Shown here: in pieces, positions 1 to 11,461 of the stretch
Layout: each line of letters begins with the position of its first letter
Position numbering within the stretch: the first letter of the stretch is position 1
Assembly: GCA_022410635.1 (NCBI GenBank)
Contig: JAJVDF010000506.1
Coordinates: forward strand, 898,603 to 962,602
Length of the DNA stretch: 64,000 nucleotides
Direction of reading: 5' to 3'
From: Tretioscincus oriximinensis
Taxonomy: Eukaryota; Chordata; Lepidosauria; Squamata; Gymnophthalmidae
Made by a program: the position numbers and the translations under genes
The notes under the pieces: model-generated
Told to the model about the DNA's origin: nothing
Seen by the model: the letters and a program-made list of their open reading frames with translations, nothing else
Database searches by the model: none

Positions 1-339
1 GTTTCAAAGAAAGGCCAGGCTCCGAGGTCGTCCCTGGTTCCCAAAGCTTCTGGAATACTGAACAGACTGAAAAGCGGAAGAGCCAAACGTAGCATCCGAA
101 CCTATTCTTGCCCTGGAGTCAGAGATGAAGCAAATATTCCAAATGCAGTTAGAATGCAAATCAGTCTCTTTCCACACCGAGCCTCCTCCCAGGGTCCTGC
201 CATCTGCATGCTCGTCTCACGTGGGGGCTGCCACCGTCTAGCCTGCCCCATTCCAAGACACATCCCGGAATAAGCCTCACTGCGGAGAGGCCCCGAGTGT
301 GCAGTTTCCGAAGATAAAGGCAACACTTGTGCAGTAAAC

Positions 340-745
340 AAGGCGGCTATTTAAGGGGGAAAGCAAGGATGTCGCACATTCCAGTCACTGCTGAATCTTC
401 CCTGCGTTTTCTGAACTGAAACGGCCTTCGGTATGCGCTCCTCAGTCTATGAACAGATTGTAATAGGATAAACTAGAACAATACATTTTAAAAAGAAGGA
501 ACAAATTTTAACCCAAATAAATAATAATTAAAGGAATGATTCCTCTCATCCCTACAATGAACTGCAAAGAAATATAGATGATTCATTACACTGAGAAATA
601 AAAACATGCTGCTCTTTCATTTATGCAAANTTTCCATTAATATTTGGTTTTTTAATATTAACCTCCCTGAGAACTTTGGGTGTAGGACGNTATAAGAATG
701 CAAACAAACAAGTAAATAAAATAAATAAAGCATTTGTCAATGGTC
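340..745. other. AT-rich intergenic DNA
   Basis: AT-rich stretch with no long open frame, splice-like structure or recognisable repeat. It contains a few single unresolved bases. Nothing functional is seen here. Confidence 0.5.
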
Positions 746-977
746 AGTGAAGGCCAGAGTGCGATGGGCAGAGATGACAGGCCAGCCCAGTACCCCAAAA
801 TTCCCAGTCTTCACTTGAAATAGGCAAGGCATATTCAGGGAATATGGGCTGGGTCTCCACTGGCATGGGGATGAGTCCAAATGGGTCCACCCATTGCACC
901 TCTACTCCATGCAAAAGGCATTTCAGGCAATCCTGCCTGTTGNTCATCCTGGAGACAGAATCAAGATACCCATCCTT

Positions 978-1110
978 GTAGCTATTTATACCCTTTATGC
1001 TGACTTTCAAGGCTGAAGAGACGCAGATGTTGAAGCCGGATGTCATAAGGGAATTTGTGTTCTAGCCCCTTGAGAATTCTCGTTGCCTTTTTTGCACCTG
1101 CCACGATCTC
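978..1110 (-). mobile_element. CR1-like LINE fragment (end of ORF2)
   Basis: Read on the minus strand, a short segment translates as a decayed end of a CR1-type reverse transcriptase ORF. It shows KKATRILKGLEHKFPYD followed by RLQHLRLFSLE, which parallels the same segment of the better copy at 43370-43663. The flanking 780-905 stretch has weak similarity to the palindromic MITE family described below. It is a fossil with no coding role. Confidence 0.6.
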
Positions 1111-1371
1111 TTTTCTGAGGTTTGGTAAGCAAAGTGCATACATGGCTNCAAATTTCCCCTGATTCCTCTTACGGCCAGAATACCCAGACATTGTACTCCT
1201 TTTTTGTGGTCTTGTCCCCAGCAGTTTTTTTCTTCCTTTGCTTCATGTGCCTATAAAATCTACAAAAGAGATTGTAGATTTTTCTCTACAGTACATTTTT
1301 TCCCTCAGCGCTCCCCACAGCATTGCAACTGCAGAAGGGGAACTGGTTGGGTTATATTATTATTAGATATA

Positions 1372-1605
1372 CTAGCCCTTCCCCCCTTGCTCCCATCCTT
1401 GCCTCCCCCCTCCCTCCCTCGCCTCCTCCCATCCCCCTTTCACACGCTGCTCCTTTGTTTCTTTTCCTTCTTCCTTTGTTTCCTTTCCTTCCTTCTTCCT
1501 TATTTAGTTTTTTCTCTTTATCTTTCTTTCTTCCCTTCCATCTTTTATCCCTTACTTCCTTTGTTCTTCCTTTTCTTTCTTCTCAATATTGATCCTACTC
1601 AACCC
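1372..1605. repeat. Pyrimidine-rich (CCTT)-type low-complexity tract
   Basis: About 230 bp made almost only of C and T on the + strand, with irregular ccttt and cttcc units. The open frames across it code only for repeats of Pro, Ser, Leu and Phe and are artefacts of composition. Confidence 0.8.
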
Positions 1606-2261
1606 TAAGATATTCCACTTTTGACATCTTTACACCCAGATAACTGTCCATGTATTACTTCCCTCTGTTTTCTGTTTTTTAGCCAGTTTCTAACCCAGGA
1701 CTCTGGTCTCTGGAGGCTGCCAAAGTTCCAAGCCCTGTCATTGGTCTCTGGAGGCTGCCCATGTTCCGAGCCCTGTCATTGGTCATTATACCTCGGAATG
1801 TTGAACTCTCCCACATGCCTTTTATTGTATGTACAGGCATTCGGTAATTATTTGATCATATGCAGTAATACACCAATGAAAGGCAGGATACAAAAGTGAC
1901 ATAAATAAAGAAACAAAAACTTTCTGTAGCAAGGTACTGAGAGATTCAGCATCTCTTTCCAACAGGCAAAACCAATTGGAATAAGGACTAATTTGGGTTC
2001 TGCCCAGAGAGTGTCAGCGGATGAAAAACAACGAGGCTGCCGAGAAAGGGTGGAAGTGGCGGACGCCACGGCTCTAAGAATTAAAATGGGTTTTTACATA
2101 ACAAGCTCATCTCAGGGCGCCCCGAGCCAGCTCAGCCTGGCCAGAAGTCCCCGGCTGGGCATTCATAGAAGGCTGCTCTCCTTCCAAGTCAGAGGAGCCT
2201 CTCTCTGGAAATGCCAAGCAGCTCTGGAGTCCACAAACAGGGAGGAGGCAGCTGGCTGTTA

Positions 2262-2560
2262 GAGGAGGGGGGTGGGAGGGGAAGGAGGAGAACTGGGTTT
2301 TTATAGCCCATTTTTTTCCACTCGGACACAAAGTGCCTTACAAGCTATTTTTTGCCCGAATGCTTACTTCTATCTTCCACAACACTTTGCAATGGAACCT
2401 ATTCATCTATTTGCAATTTCTTGCTTTTGAACAACCAGGCTGGTTGAAGCTGAAGTCAGAAGAGGCGCTCAGTCCTCTCCACAGCAGACACATGAGGCCT
2501 TGAACGCTGATCTCTCTGCCACATGACCATTGTTCTTAACCTCCGCACCACCATGCTGCC
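2262..2560 (-). mobile_element. tRNA-derived SINE, minus strand
   Basis: Member of the SINE family that is also seen at 5752, 14236, 14976, 53141 and 58262. On the minus strand it has a tRNA-like head, a body that includes a gaggccagcagagggcgctc-like segment, and a 3' segment reading like gggtataaaaaccc before a CTTCTT-rich tail. This copy is diverged but nearly full length. Confidence 0.65.
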
Positions 2561-3049
2561 ACTGTTGACTCCTAGGCGAGCAGAGACGAAGGGAAGAGGA
2601 GGCAGATCCCCCCCTGCAGCTCCCAGGCTGCTTGTCCTAAAGAGCAGAACTGCCCCCGTGCCCAGGCTCCACTGCCCAGTCGGCACAGGGTCCTCAGAGG
2701 GGGGTGCTGGGAAGCTAGTGGGCAGCATCACCACGCTAAAGCGAAGTGGCATTCGTCAAAACAGCCAGATAATCTGTGTGATGGTTTCCTGTGGGACTTT
2801 GGCTGGGCAATAGCAATGTTTTCATGTCACTCTGCAAACTTCTGAATGTGACTGACAAGTCATCAGTCCCTGCAGAAAAACAAGCACATCTTGGGAGAGA
2901 CGGGACTTGTTCCGTACGCCCGGTTAAGGGGCGCCCACCTTATTATATTAACTTCTCCAGGCCTTTGGGCTAAGCCACGGGGGCTCACCTGTAGCCCCCA
3001 GACCTTCCCCGCTGTGAGTTGCACTTTGTGATCACCTGTGTACCAATGG

Positions 3050-3185
3050 AGGCATGCATGGCTCAGTCGCTAAGGAAACGGCCTCTCACCCGAGAGATGA
3101 GGTTTCGAGGCCCTGGATCGGACAGGGGAAGGGGTGAGCGCCTTCGACTAGCCTGCAGCTATAGCCAACCCGTACTTGGAGCATG
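3050..3185 (+). mobile_element. tRNA-derived SINE head, plus strand
   Basis: Plus-strand copy with a clear RNA polymerase III promoter. The A-box-like TGGCTCAGTCGCTAAGG is at about 3059 and the B-box-like GGTTTCGAGGCCC at about 3101. It is truncated after the body. It is not a functional tRNA gene because no cloverleaf acceptor pairing follows the B box. Confidence 0.65.
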
Positions 3186-4479
3186 GATGTAGATGTAAGA
3201 AGTGAAGGTATAAGGAGGGAAAATAAAAGGATCAAAGAATGTGAGAGTAATCGTATGAAGAAGACAAGAAGGAAAATGTTCCACAAACAGTGTAGGAAGC
3301 CAGCCCCGTTGTCACAATTCTTTCTGAATATTCCTGTGATAAACTGGCATGGATGTCAGCAAAGGGGTATCTTCACACATATGGTACGGAATGACAAAGG
3401 GAATTGTGGGAGAAAGTGGAAAGTGGATGTTTAATAAAAAGGTTGTATTGCATGGAGATATGTAACTAAAAATGTAAGGGATGTTTTGGATAANGCAGTC
3501 ACCTGTGCTCAGTGAGTGGTTAGAAAAACAATACTATAGGGACANTTCAGAAAGTGAGTCATTATATAATTAATGTGATTGCAATTGAAATATCTAACTA
3601 GAATTAATAATCAGGAAAATATTCAGAAAATAAGATANTGTAAACAATGTTTGATAGTTAAAAGCAAAAATAAAAAGTGAAGCAACAAAATTAAGACTGC
3701 GATTGATTTTCCAGATGGGAACCCCTCTGGGGAATACTGAATATGTAAAAAGGGGAGAGGGATGAAGGAGAGATAAAAAGGGGGGGATGTTTGGAACTGT
3801 AAAAGTAATGATGGAACATTTTATTGTATTGTTGTGTAAAGACAAAATGTTTTGAACTAAAAACGATGGACAAAGGGAGGCTGCAGAGAGACTTTCTCTC
3901 CTTCCCATGTGCTCAGCAGTGGTGCCTGGCAATGTGTTGCAATGGTGAGCGGGGGTTGGGGGGTTGGGGGAGGTTTATTGAGGTCGCGCACGCAAGGAAG
4001 CCAAAGGGCCATTCCAGGAGCAGCTGCTGCCAGAGGTCTCCNTGCCACAGCAGCAAAACCTTGGCTCCAAGTCCCTCTGGCTGTGACAAGGGCCAGAGCC
4101 TGGCAAAGACTCCTTTGCCTCGAGCGACAAGAACTGGGGTAGCCCCTGGGGGAATGGGCTCCACCAGACACCCAACACTTCCCTCACTCCAATTTATGAG
4201 TCACAGCGCCACAAAAAGGACTCTCTAGGCAACATTATCGACCAGCCCCTCACCAGCACAGGCAGGGCAGAGGGCTTCCNCTTCTAGACTCTTCTGCCAA
4301 AGGCTTCTTCTTTTATCACTGCCCCAGAGAAGCACAATCGCCTGCCCTTGACATCCTGGTCCCTGCCACGCTCNATACAGTGGCAGGGATTCCTGGCACA
4401 GAAGCAGCAAGCTTTGCCTCAGAGAGCGNGTTAGTCTGGGTCCAAGGGGCTCCCGTGGCACTCTCGAGACAAAGGCCCT

Positions 4480-4595
4480 GTCCCCATGGAGCCTTAATCT
4501 GGGTTACATCTCAGGGCAGGGCTAGGCCATCCCGGTGCCAGTATAGACCATGGCAGGCTCCTGTTCTGAGGTGGGACCCTGTGGGAGCAGGACCT
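4480..4595. mobile_element. Palindromic MITE-like repeat, partial copy
   Basis: Contains the family signature: an agccttaatctgggtta arm, then ggccatcccggtgccagtat, then agaccatggcaggct, and a diverged return arm. Same family as the full hairpin at 29565-29735. Confidence 0.6.
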
Positions 4596-5377
4596 AACAA
4601 GAAGACAGACAAAGCACCGTGGGTTCCTACTGACAAGGCGATTTCTTCCAATTCTCTGCCTCCGAGCGTGAGGTTCACGTCCTCGCTCCCCGAGGGCCAA
4701 GAATATTTCTGCTTGTCTGTCACCCCGAGAAATATTAGCGCTCAGCTCTCCTTGCGCACGGCACCCCAGCCTTCTCCCTTGGCGCTGACACCTTTCTCAG
4801 CAGCTTGAAGCTTCGCCTGATGCAGCCTCCGACTGCTACTGAGTGCAAATGACAGTTGTGCCATCTCAGCCCGCAGGCGCCTCCAGATCTGTAAGCCTGG
4901 CCACTGCAGAAACGGGGATGTGTCTCCCTTACTCTGGGAAGATCCTGATGTACAGAGGCAGGCTGGCCATTTTAATGAGGCCACACGCTATGCTCAGCGT
5001 CCTCCAGGCCTGGCTGGTAAGGATGAAACAAACCCAATGTCCACCTCCAGCACCCAAGGCAGGACCAAGCAAAGAGCCAGAGCGTCCCCCGGCACACGAG
5101 GAGAAGGGACGGTGGCCTTTCGCTTCCTTGCCTGAGGCTCACGAGGTGCCCCTGATCTCCAAACAGGCACAGTGGGCAAGACTTGGCTGAAGTTCACTGA
5201 AAATCAAACAGGCTTCTGGTTCCAAGGCGCAGAAGAGTCGTTACGCAACGTTAAACCAACAGCATGGATGGACAATGCTACAGCTTGTGGACAGAGGGGT
5301 GATTTTATACACCATTTGTTTTCGGCTGCTGTAGGTAAACAAGATTCAACGTTGTGAACAAAATCATGCATGGGACG

Positions 5378-5750
5378 GATAAGGTGAATAGGGAAAAATA
5401 TTATCTCTATCACACAATATTAGGACCAGGGGGCCTTCCTCGAAACTGATGGGCAGAATAGTTAAGACAAGACTAGTATTTTTTTCACCAGAGGGTCTTT
5501 GGAATAGACTTCCAGAACAGGCAGTGGTAGCTGGATAATGTCTGGATACCTATTAGACAGGATTAGACAAGTTAATGGAAGGAAATGGTATAAAAACCTA
5601 CTAGAATGGATGCTTTGATCCTACTTCCNGGATGGAGCAGCAGGCAGGATTCCTGAAACACCAATTGCAGGGAGTTGAAAACAAGTGAAAGTTTCACCTT
5701 CTTCTGCTTGAGATGCCCGTGGACAATTGGTGGGCCTCTGTGTGAGAAGG
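5378..5750 (+). mobile_element. CR1-like LINE 3' end
   Basis: Tail of the CR1-like family whose longest copy lies at 43360-44055. It shows the aaaatcatgcatgggacgg segment, the fossil coding segment before the stop, and the 3' UTR gatggagcagcaggcagga and ggtgggcctctgtgtgaga. It is broken at about 5750, where a minus-strand SINE follows. The SINE therefore inserted into it or beside its truncated end. Confidence 0.7.
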
Positions 5751-5751
5751 C

Positions 5752-6010
5752 TGGAGGAGGAGGAAAAGGAAGAGGAGGAGAATCTGGTTTTTATACCCCA
5801 CCCTTCTCACCTGAAGGGACTCAAAGTGGCTTACAAGATTATTTTTTCCCTGAAGGCTGACATCTATTCTGTCAGTGGTGGTGCTCATTACTTGAAATGT
5901 AGATTGGCTGAAGCTGAGGCCAGCAGAGGGAGCTCACTCCCCTCCACGACTGACAAAGCACTTCGAGAACAGCTCTCTCAGTTAAAAGACCGTCTCTTAA
6001 CAACTGTGCC
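5752..6010 (-). mobile_element. tRNA-derived SINE, minus strand
   Basis: On the + strand it begins with a GGAGGAGGAAAAGG tail, then tttttataccccacccttct, gggactcaaagtggcttaca and a tRNA-like head near 5980. It sits directly against the CR1 tail, which gives a relative insertion order: the CR1 copy is the older. Confidence 0.7.
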
Positions 6011-6804
6011 ACTTGTGCCTCTCAAGGGATGGTGTGCTCATGCAGCAGCCATCGCATCTTTTCCAAAGGCCACGGAGCACACGGAACATAGCAGCACACA
6101 GAGACCCAAGGAAACCATTTGCTAGGAGGATTGGCAAGGGCTAGGATTTTAGTTTAGTGCCCTAACTATCCTTCTAGGAGCTCAGGGAAATGTAGCCAGA
6201 CGGAGTCTTTTATAAAAATGTGCCCAAATAATGAGATGAAATAATAGCTCTCTTTTAAACTCAGAAGGCAACAANAGAAGACAGAACTTCTGCATGCTAT
6301 AGAAGCAGCAATTACCTAATGACTAATCTACAGTGAATATTAGGTTGATTCGGTTAGGGTGGAGTTTGGGAAACATAACCATTTAGTAATTTCAGGTGAG
6401 GGGAAGAACTGTGCCCAATTGTGTAGGCCTCGTCTACTTGTGGGAACAGAACGGTTCTCGGTCTTCCAGTACGATACCTACGTTTTCTTCCTTGTTTTGC
6501 GTGAGAAAAATGCTGCACCCTGGAACCTTCCAACAACAAATCAGGATGAAAAAACCAATTCTACCAAACCAGCAATGGGTGGGCTCCAGCTCTGATCATC
6601 CAGGCAACCCTCCCACTGAGCCCAAGGCTGACAGATGTAGTATGCCCAGCCATCTGCCTTGCCAGGACTGCCTTTGTCCTCATCTTGGAATGACATCTGT
6701 GCACAGTTATGACAGTGAGATGATTGTGAACATCAAAGGGGCCTTGCAGATGGTTTCTCCCCCTCCAAAAGTGGAGTGAAGCTAGATTAACATTCAGGTG
6801 CAAT

Positions 6805-6945
6805 CAAGGCCAGCCATACTGAGCCTTATTCTGGGCTGCATGCAAGTGTAAACTATGGCAGGCAAAGTCCTGTCCCAAGATATAGCCTAGAAAGAGGTTC
6901 ACTGTGGACAGGACACAGGGGGTAAAGTTTCCATCCAACTTCAGT
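6805..6945. mobile_element. Palindromic MITE-like repeat
   Basis: Left arm actgagccttattctgggct, core gtgtaaactatggcaggc, and return arm ending gaggttcactgtggacagg. The inner part is shortened compared with the full copy at 29565-29735. Confidence 0.65.
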
Positions 6946-7642
6946 CCACTGCTGCATACAAGACGGGCGACAGGTTTACTCTGCTAGTATTATGTATTTG
7001 ATACACTATCTAGAAAGTTCAGATAAATAGGTGTTGCTTTTAGTGAGCCTGGAAGATTCAAATGCAAAACACTCTCCCACGTATGCCAGACACAACCACA
7101 GTTTCCCTTCTTTGGAAACTGGATCTGGATTTCATTGGACAGTCCTGGGCTACAATGGCCTCCGTTTCCTCCTTGCAGCTCATGGAAAGAGCAGAAGTGC
7201 ATTTGCCAGGAACCCCAGACTGGGCACTTTAAGCTGAAAGCAGAAGGCCAGATCCCACCTCTTAGAATTGGCAGCAGAGTGGGGCAGATGGCTTCTTCAA
7301 ATGCCCTGTGCATCAGCATATGGGCCTGACTTGTTAGCAACACAGCCTATGCTCAGAGCAGCCGTGCTGTGGCCCCAGAGCACAGAGTTCATGTATGCAA
7401 CTGCTCTGATAGATTTATGGCCTGAATGATGGACATGTGACCGGCAGACCACAAATCAGCCCTGGATCCGGCCAGGCACTCTTCTGTGCACAAGCATCGG
7501 CACATTCAAGGGAACAATAGTAACAAGTGAGCGTCCCTAGGGCAAAGGATGCTGGATTATACGAACTCACAATTTCTCTCTGCCCCCCACTATTTAGATT
7601 AGAAAACACAACCCCCCCAATTTCCTTAATGTGGGAATCATA

Positions 7643-7948
7643 TACAGTGGTACCTCGGTTCTCGAACGCCTTGAATGTCGACCAAATCGGTGTTCGACCA
7701 GGCGATTCCAGAAACTTTTGTCCTGGAATCCGAACACCTATTTGGAACTCGAACTTCCTTCGGCATTCTTTCGGCCCGGCGCGCCTTGCTTGCGTCATCA
7801 GTATGCGTTTTTTCGGCCAGGCGCGCCTTGCTTGCGTCATCAGTGTGCGTTTTTTCGGCCTGGCGCGCCTTGCTTCAGTTCTCGAACAATTTGGTTCTTG
7901 ACCGTCCTGCCGGAACGAATTCTGTTCAAGAACCGAGGTACCACTGTA
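7643..7948. mobile_element. Tigger/pogo-like MITE with TA target duplication
   Basis: Inverted termini CAGTGGTACCTCGGTTCT (7645 onward) and the reverse complement ending ACCGAGGTACCACTG (to 7946) are flanked on both sides by TA. That is the target site preference of Tc1/mariner transposases. The element is about 302 bp, has no transposase and is non-autonomous. Its middle holds a 42-bp tandem repeat described separately. Open frames across it are by-products of the palindrome. Assignment to a Tigger/pogo-like group rests on terminus style and is an inference. Confidence 0.85.
7771..7880. repeat. 42-bp tandem repeat (about 2.5 units) inside the MITE
   Basis: Three units begin at 7771, 7813 and 7855. 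Each starts TCGGCC(C/A/T)GGCGCGCC and runs through cttgcttgcgtcatcagt to a T-run. The exact 42-bp spacing and near identity indicate recent tandem duplication within the element. Confidence 0.9.
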
Positions 7949-8629
7949 CATACATCTCCAGAATATTCTTCTGGGGAAAAGGCTTCAGACTTTTCTAAGT
8001 CTAAAAGTACACTGGCTCCATGATTAATTTACCTGGGCTAATGGGTAACATACTTTTCCGCTAGCACACCACAGATAAAGTTCAGGTTTACTCTGCAGAT
8101 CAGGAAGGATTAAATTCTGCCCAAAGTGTTAATTAACCATTGTCCGTGCAAAGGCAGACAGGGATTGTGCAAGACTTCTGAACTCTCAATAAAAAGGAGC
8201 CCCAGGATGAGGTCTGGAGGTTCATCAGGATGATGACCTCACAGCCTTTCTGAAGGGTCCATGAAAATCCAAAACGTGTCTCGTATACGTTGTGACTCTG
8301 ATCGCAACACCTTAACTTTCGAGAAGCCTTTCTGCCATTCAGAGAGAAGAAAAGACGATATATCTCTGCTTTGTAAGAGAAACACAAAGCTTTCTCTAAA
8401 AAAAAAGACGGTGGGCAGGGAATCGGATTAAACTACAGCTGCAAAGTTTTTGTGGGCTGAAAAAATAATGTACCTCTGTTATTCCGATTAGGTATTTTCT
8501 TACGTGTAAACATGATGAATTACTTAAAACCTTGAGAAAAGGTTTTCTATTTGAAAACTGCTCCAAATATTTTATTTTGGAGAGCGAAATGATTGGAGAC
8601 ATGTTTTCTCTGGTCCTGTCCTACCGTCT

Positions 8630-8772
8630 TGTATTTCGGGACAGAACTTGACACCCAAATGCCAGTGTAGACTATGGCAGGCCGCGACATCCTGCCATAG
8701 TCCACCCCAGAAGGTGGCTGGTAGGCCCCTATTATGAGATGCAGAGCAGAGTAAGGCTCAGTGGACACCAGA
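8630..8772. mobile_element. Palindromic MITE-like repeat
   Basis: Core atgccagtgtagactatggc, then an inverted segment (tgccatagtccacccc) and return arm tgagatgcagagcagagtaaggctcagtgg-like, ending near 8765. The left outer arm is diverged. Confidence 0.65.
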
Positions 8773-8819
8773 ACTGGGAATTGTACCTCGTACCAGAATG
8801 TTCTATTTTTTCAGAAACA

Positions 8820-9035
8820 GAAACAGGAAGTGACATCATTGTGTCCTGCTTCTGGAAAGGGCACCCTTAGACCTGTAAGTGACATCATTTGTGATGCCAC
8901 TTCCGGTCTCTGTTTCCGGAAATGGCACCACGGATGACGTCATTTCCAGGGGGGGAGGGGTCAGGAAGTGGCATTACCGGAAATCACACACATGTGACTT
9001 CCAGCGGCCTACAATTCCTGGGATTTCGCCCCCAG
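8820..9035. repeat. Repeat rich in GGAAGTGACATCA / CACTTCCGG motifs
   Basis: Within about 200 bp the stems AGGAAGTGACATCA, GTAAGTGACATCA, GCCACTTCCGG, TTTCCGGAAAT and a perfect palindromic TGACGTCA (8935-8942) recur in both orientations. It looks like a decayed inverted-repeat element. It carries ETS-like and CRE-like sequences. Confidence 0.55.
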
Positions 9036-9254
9036 CACTGGTGTGGACAGGGCCTCTCTGTCCTAATGATTCCTAATAATCAACACCTGTATTGTTTCTC
9101 ACCAAACCAAATAACGATGACTTAGACAACTTTTCGCAGGGGATGATGTGAAACAAAAGCCATCTCTGGGCCCAGCAAAAAACTTCAGAATCTCCCAGTC
9201 TCCAGCCCCTGGAAGGCTTTCTACCAAATCTTTTCCCCAAACTGGTTGCTCAAA

Positions 9255-9600
9255 CAGAGATGTTGGATACCGAGATAAAGAGTGAAGTAATCAGGTTTGT
9301 TGATGACACTAAACTGTTCAGGGCAGTGAAAACTGAAAGTGATTGCAAGGAACTCCAGAGTGATCTAGAGTGCCAAAGCTGCCTGCAAGAAGTGGTTCCC
9401 GCTGGGGCTTCCCTACCCTTGCAAGGAGTTATCTGGGGGTATTATTGTCTCATCCTCCCACCCACTGGCTCCCTTCGCTGGAAGCCTCCAAACAGAGGCT
9501 GGGCAGCCACCTCTCTGGGATGGTTTAGTGAATCCTACATTGAGCAGGGGGTTGGACTCCATGACCCTGGAGGTCCCTTGCACTCTATGGTTCTATGCTT
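9255..9600 (+). mobile_element. CR1-like LINE, ORF2 catalytic-box fragment plus 3' end
   Basis: 9260-9375 translates to a piece around the reverse transcriptase catalytic box: IRFVDDTKLFRAVKTE. Position two is Val where CR1/L2-type enzymes usually have Ala. A deletion then joins this to the CR1 3' end with the tctgggatggtttagtgaat segment and the tail actctatggttctatgcttc. A dead copy. Confidence 0.75.
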
Positions 9601-10639
9601 CTAAGATGTGAGGTGATGCTCAGGTTGATACAGCGTTTGTCACCTGAGTTCTCTTGCCAAGAAAACTGCTGCACTTAGTGCTCATCAAAGGTACAGATCC
9701 CTCCCTCCTAGCGCTAGGCAGCTATACTGACACGCACACACAGGCCCCTCTGGCTTGAGGCTACTGAAAGGAAGAGGAACCTTGTGCCCCTCAGGGAAGC
9801 CAGGCAGCTCTTGGGGGAAGGATGGAGCTTAGGGTTTGGCTGCTACCCTCAGAGTTGCAAACAGCCAGGCATCCCACTTCCCAGGAGGGCAGGAAGCTGA
9901 TCAATAGCTGTCTGGCCCCACCTCCCCACCACAGCTATTAATCACCCACACCTACCTGCTCTAGAGGAGGCAGGAAGGAGGATAGAAGGGAGGGCTGGTT
10001 GGAAGCCCCTGGATATTCTGCCCCCTGTCACTATGCTCATGGGTGGGATATCATCATCCTAGGATTGCTCCCAGGCACAGCAGAGAAGCCTGAAGGGCAA
10101 AGAATTGGGGAGTTGAGAAGGGGACATTCACAGGTGCCATCCGGATGAAGATAAGACGACTGGGGCAGGATGGGGCCCTATAGATTGGGGGTGGGAACTC
10201 CAAGGGTGTCCCTGTCATGGAGGGTTGCTCTGGTGGCAGAGAGGTTTCCAGGGGCTGCCTTTGGAAAGAACCAGAAGTCACCCCAGAAGTCCTTCAGTCT
10301 GCCAAGGAGGAGCCTGTGAAATGCTTCTCCTTCCCCAATTCATCCACCTACCCACAAAAGGGAGCAAGTGAGCTGCCCCAGTCATCCTGAGAGGCTTTTA
10401 AGTCTTTGTGGGGCAAAGCCTCTGGGGGATCAGGCTCCAGGGTGACTGGGCTGGGCACATGCAGGCCTCCCGTGGGTACAGCCTGAGCTGTGGGGCTCTT
10501 TGCTCCAGGCCTCTGAGCCAGAGACTGGGTTTTAATCCCAAAGTTAACCAGGATAAGCTTGGGGGCCCCACCTAGAAACAAGCACTTTGCCCCTTCAGTG
10601 GCTCTAGAAGAGAAGCCTTCCCAAAAATATTAATATATT

Positions 10640-11000
10640 TATTTACATTTGCATACCAGCCTCCATCCAAAGGTCTCCATGGGGTAAACAATAAAAACCA
10701 AACTCACATATGAAAACAACAATACCTGAAAGCAGGGAAGGGAAGATACCATTTTTTCTGCCAGGGACCAAGTGAAAGAGGATTCCAGCACTTTCTGAAT
10801 GTGTTTACAGAGGTGATTTTCATCAGGGGCACCTTCTAAGACCTGTAGCACCTGGATAGGAAGCCACGGTTTCATGCCTGTTAAAGGGGCAAAGCTCCTG
10901 TTTTTTCCCAGGTGGGAAGCCCAGACTAAGCTCACGGTTAGGAAAGGATGAGGAAAGAAGAACTGAAGAAGTTTTAAAAGAGGAGTGCGGAGGTAGGGAT
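10640..11000. repeat. Interspersed repeat, class unassigned
   Basis: The block starting tatttatttacatttgcata, with a centre reading caataaaaaccaaac and a later gtgaaagagg, recurs in diverged form at about 15970-16080 (continuing at 16320-16500) and at 42680-43060. It is clearly a dispersed family. I cannot assign it to a LINE or SINE class from sequence alone. Confidence 0.55.
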
Positions 11001-11159
11001 GGAAGCTTATCTTCAGAGGTCCATCCAATAGCCAGGTGCTGCAGGTTCCCGGTCAGCTGGGGCTCCCCTGAACTTCTTGGGCCAGAAGAGGTAGGGCGTA
11101 GTCTACCTTAGCATGTGGGGGCAAGCTCCTATTCCGAGGGATAGTCCAGGATGATGCTT

Positions 11160-11460
11160 GGTGTGTTCAGGGCCCTAGTCCAGCCTCCTGTCTCAGCCAG
11201 TTGCCCACCAATAGCATTAGGGCAATCTCAAGCCGCAGCAGCAGAATAAAGCAAAATTCTTTCCTTTCTCCCATAAGTGGAGCCTGCTGAATAAGGCCAC
11301 AGTCCATCTAGTCTGGCCTTTTGCTCACGAAGTAGCCTACCAGTTAGCCCTGGGCATCTCAAACAGAAGGAGAAGGCAAATCCTTCTTACTTCCTGCCTC
11401 CCTGCCATAAGAATGGGGCCAGAGCCCACCTCATCCACATTCTGTCTCCCACACTGGCCC
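11160..11460 (-). mobile_element. CR1-like LINE 3' ends, minus strand, stacked
   Basis: At least two reverse-orientation tail fragments follow each other (gtccagcctcctgtctcagc, then gtccatctagtctggccttt, then catccacattctgtctccca). They lie tail to tail with the plus-strand copy that begins at 11462. Confidence 0.65.
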
Positions 11461-11461
11461 A

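Noticed and set aside
3050..3185. Possible tRNA gene from A-box and B-box-like sequences
   Set aside because: Matches the dispersed SINE family and does not form a complete cloverleaf. The same holds for 14560, 15250, 20480, 53390 and 58540.
7415..8023. Frames of 107-178 codons around the Tigger-like MITE
   Set aside because: They follow the palindrome and its tandem repeat on both strands, and the repeated Arg-rich units are translations of the 42-bp array.
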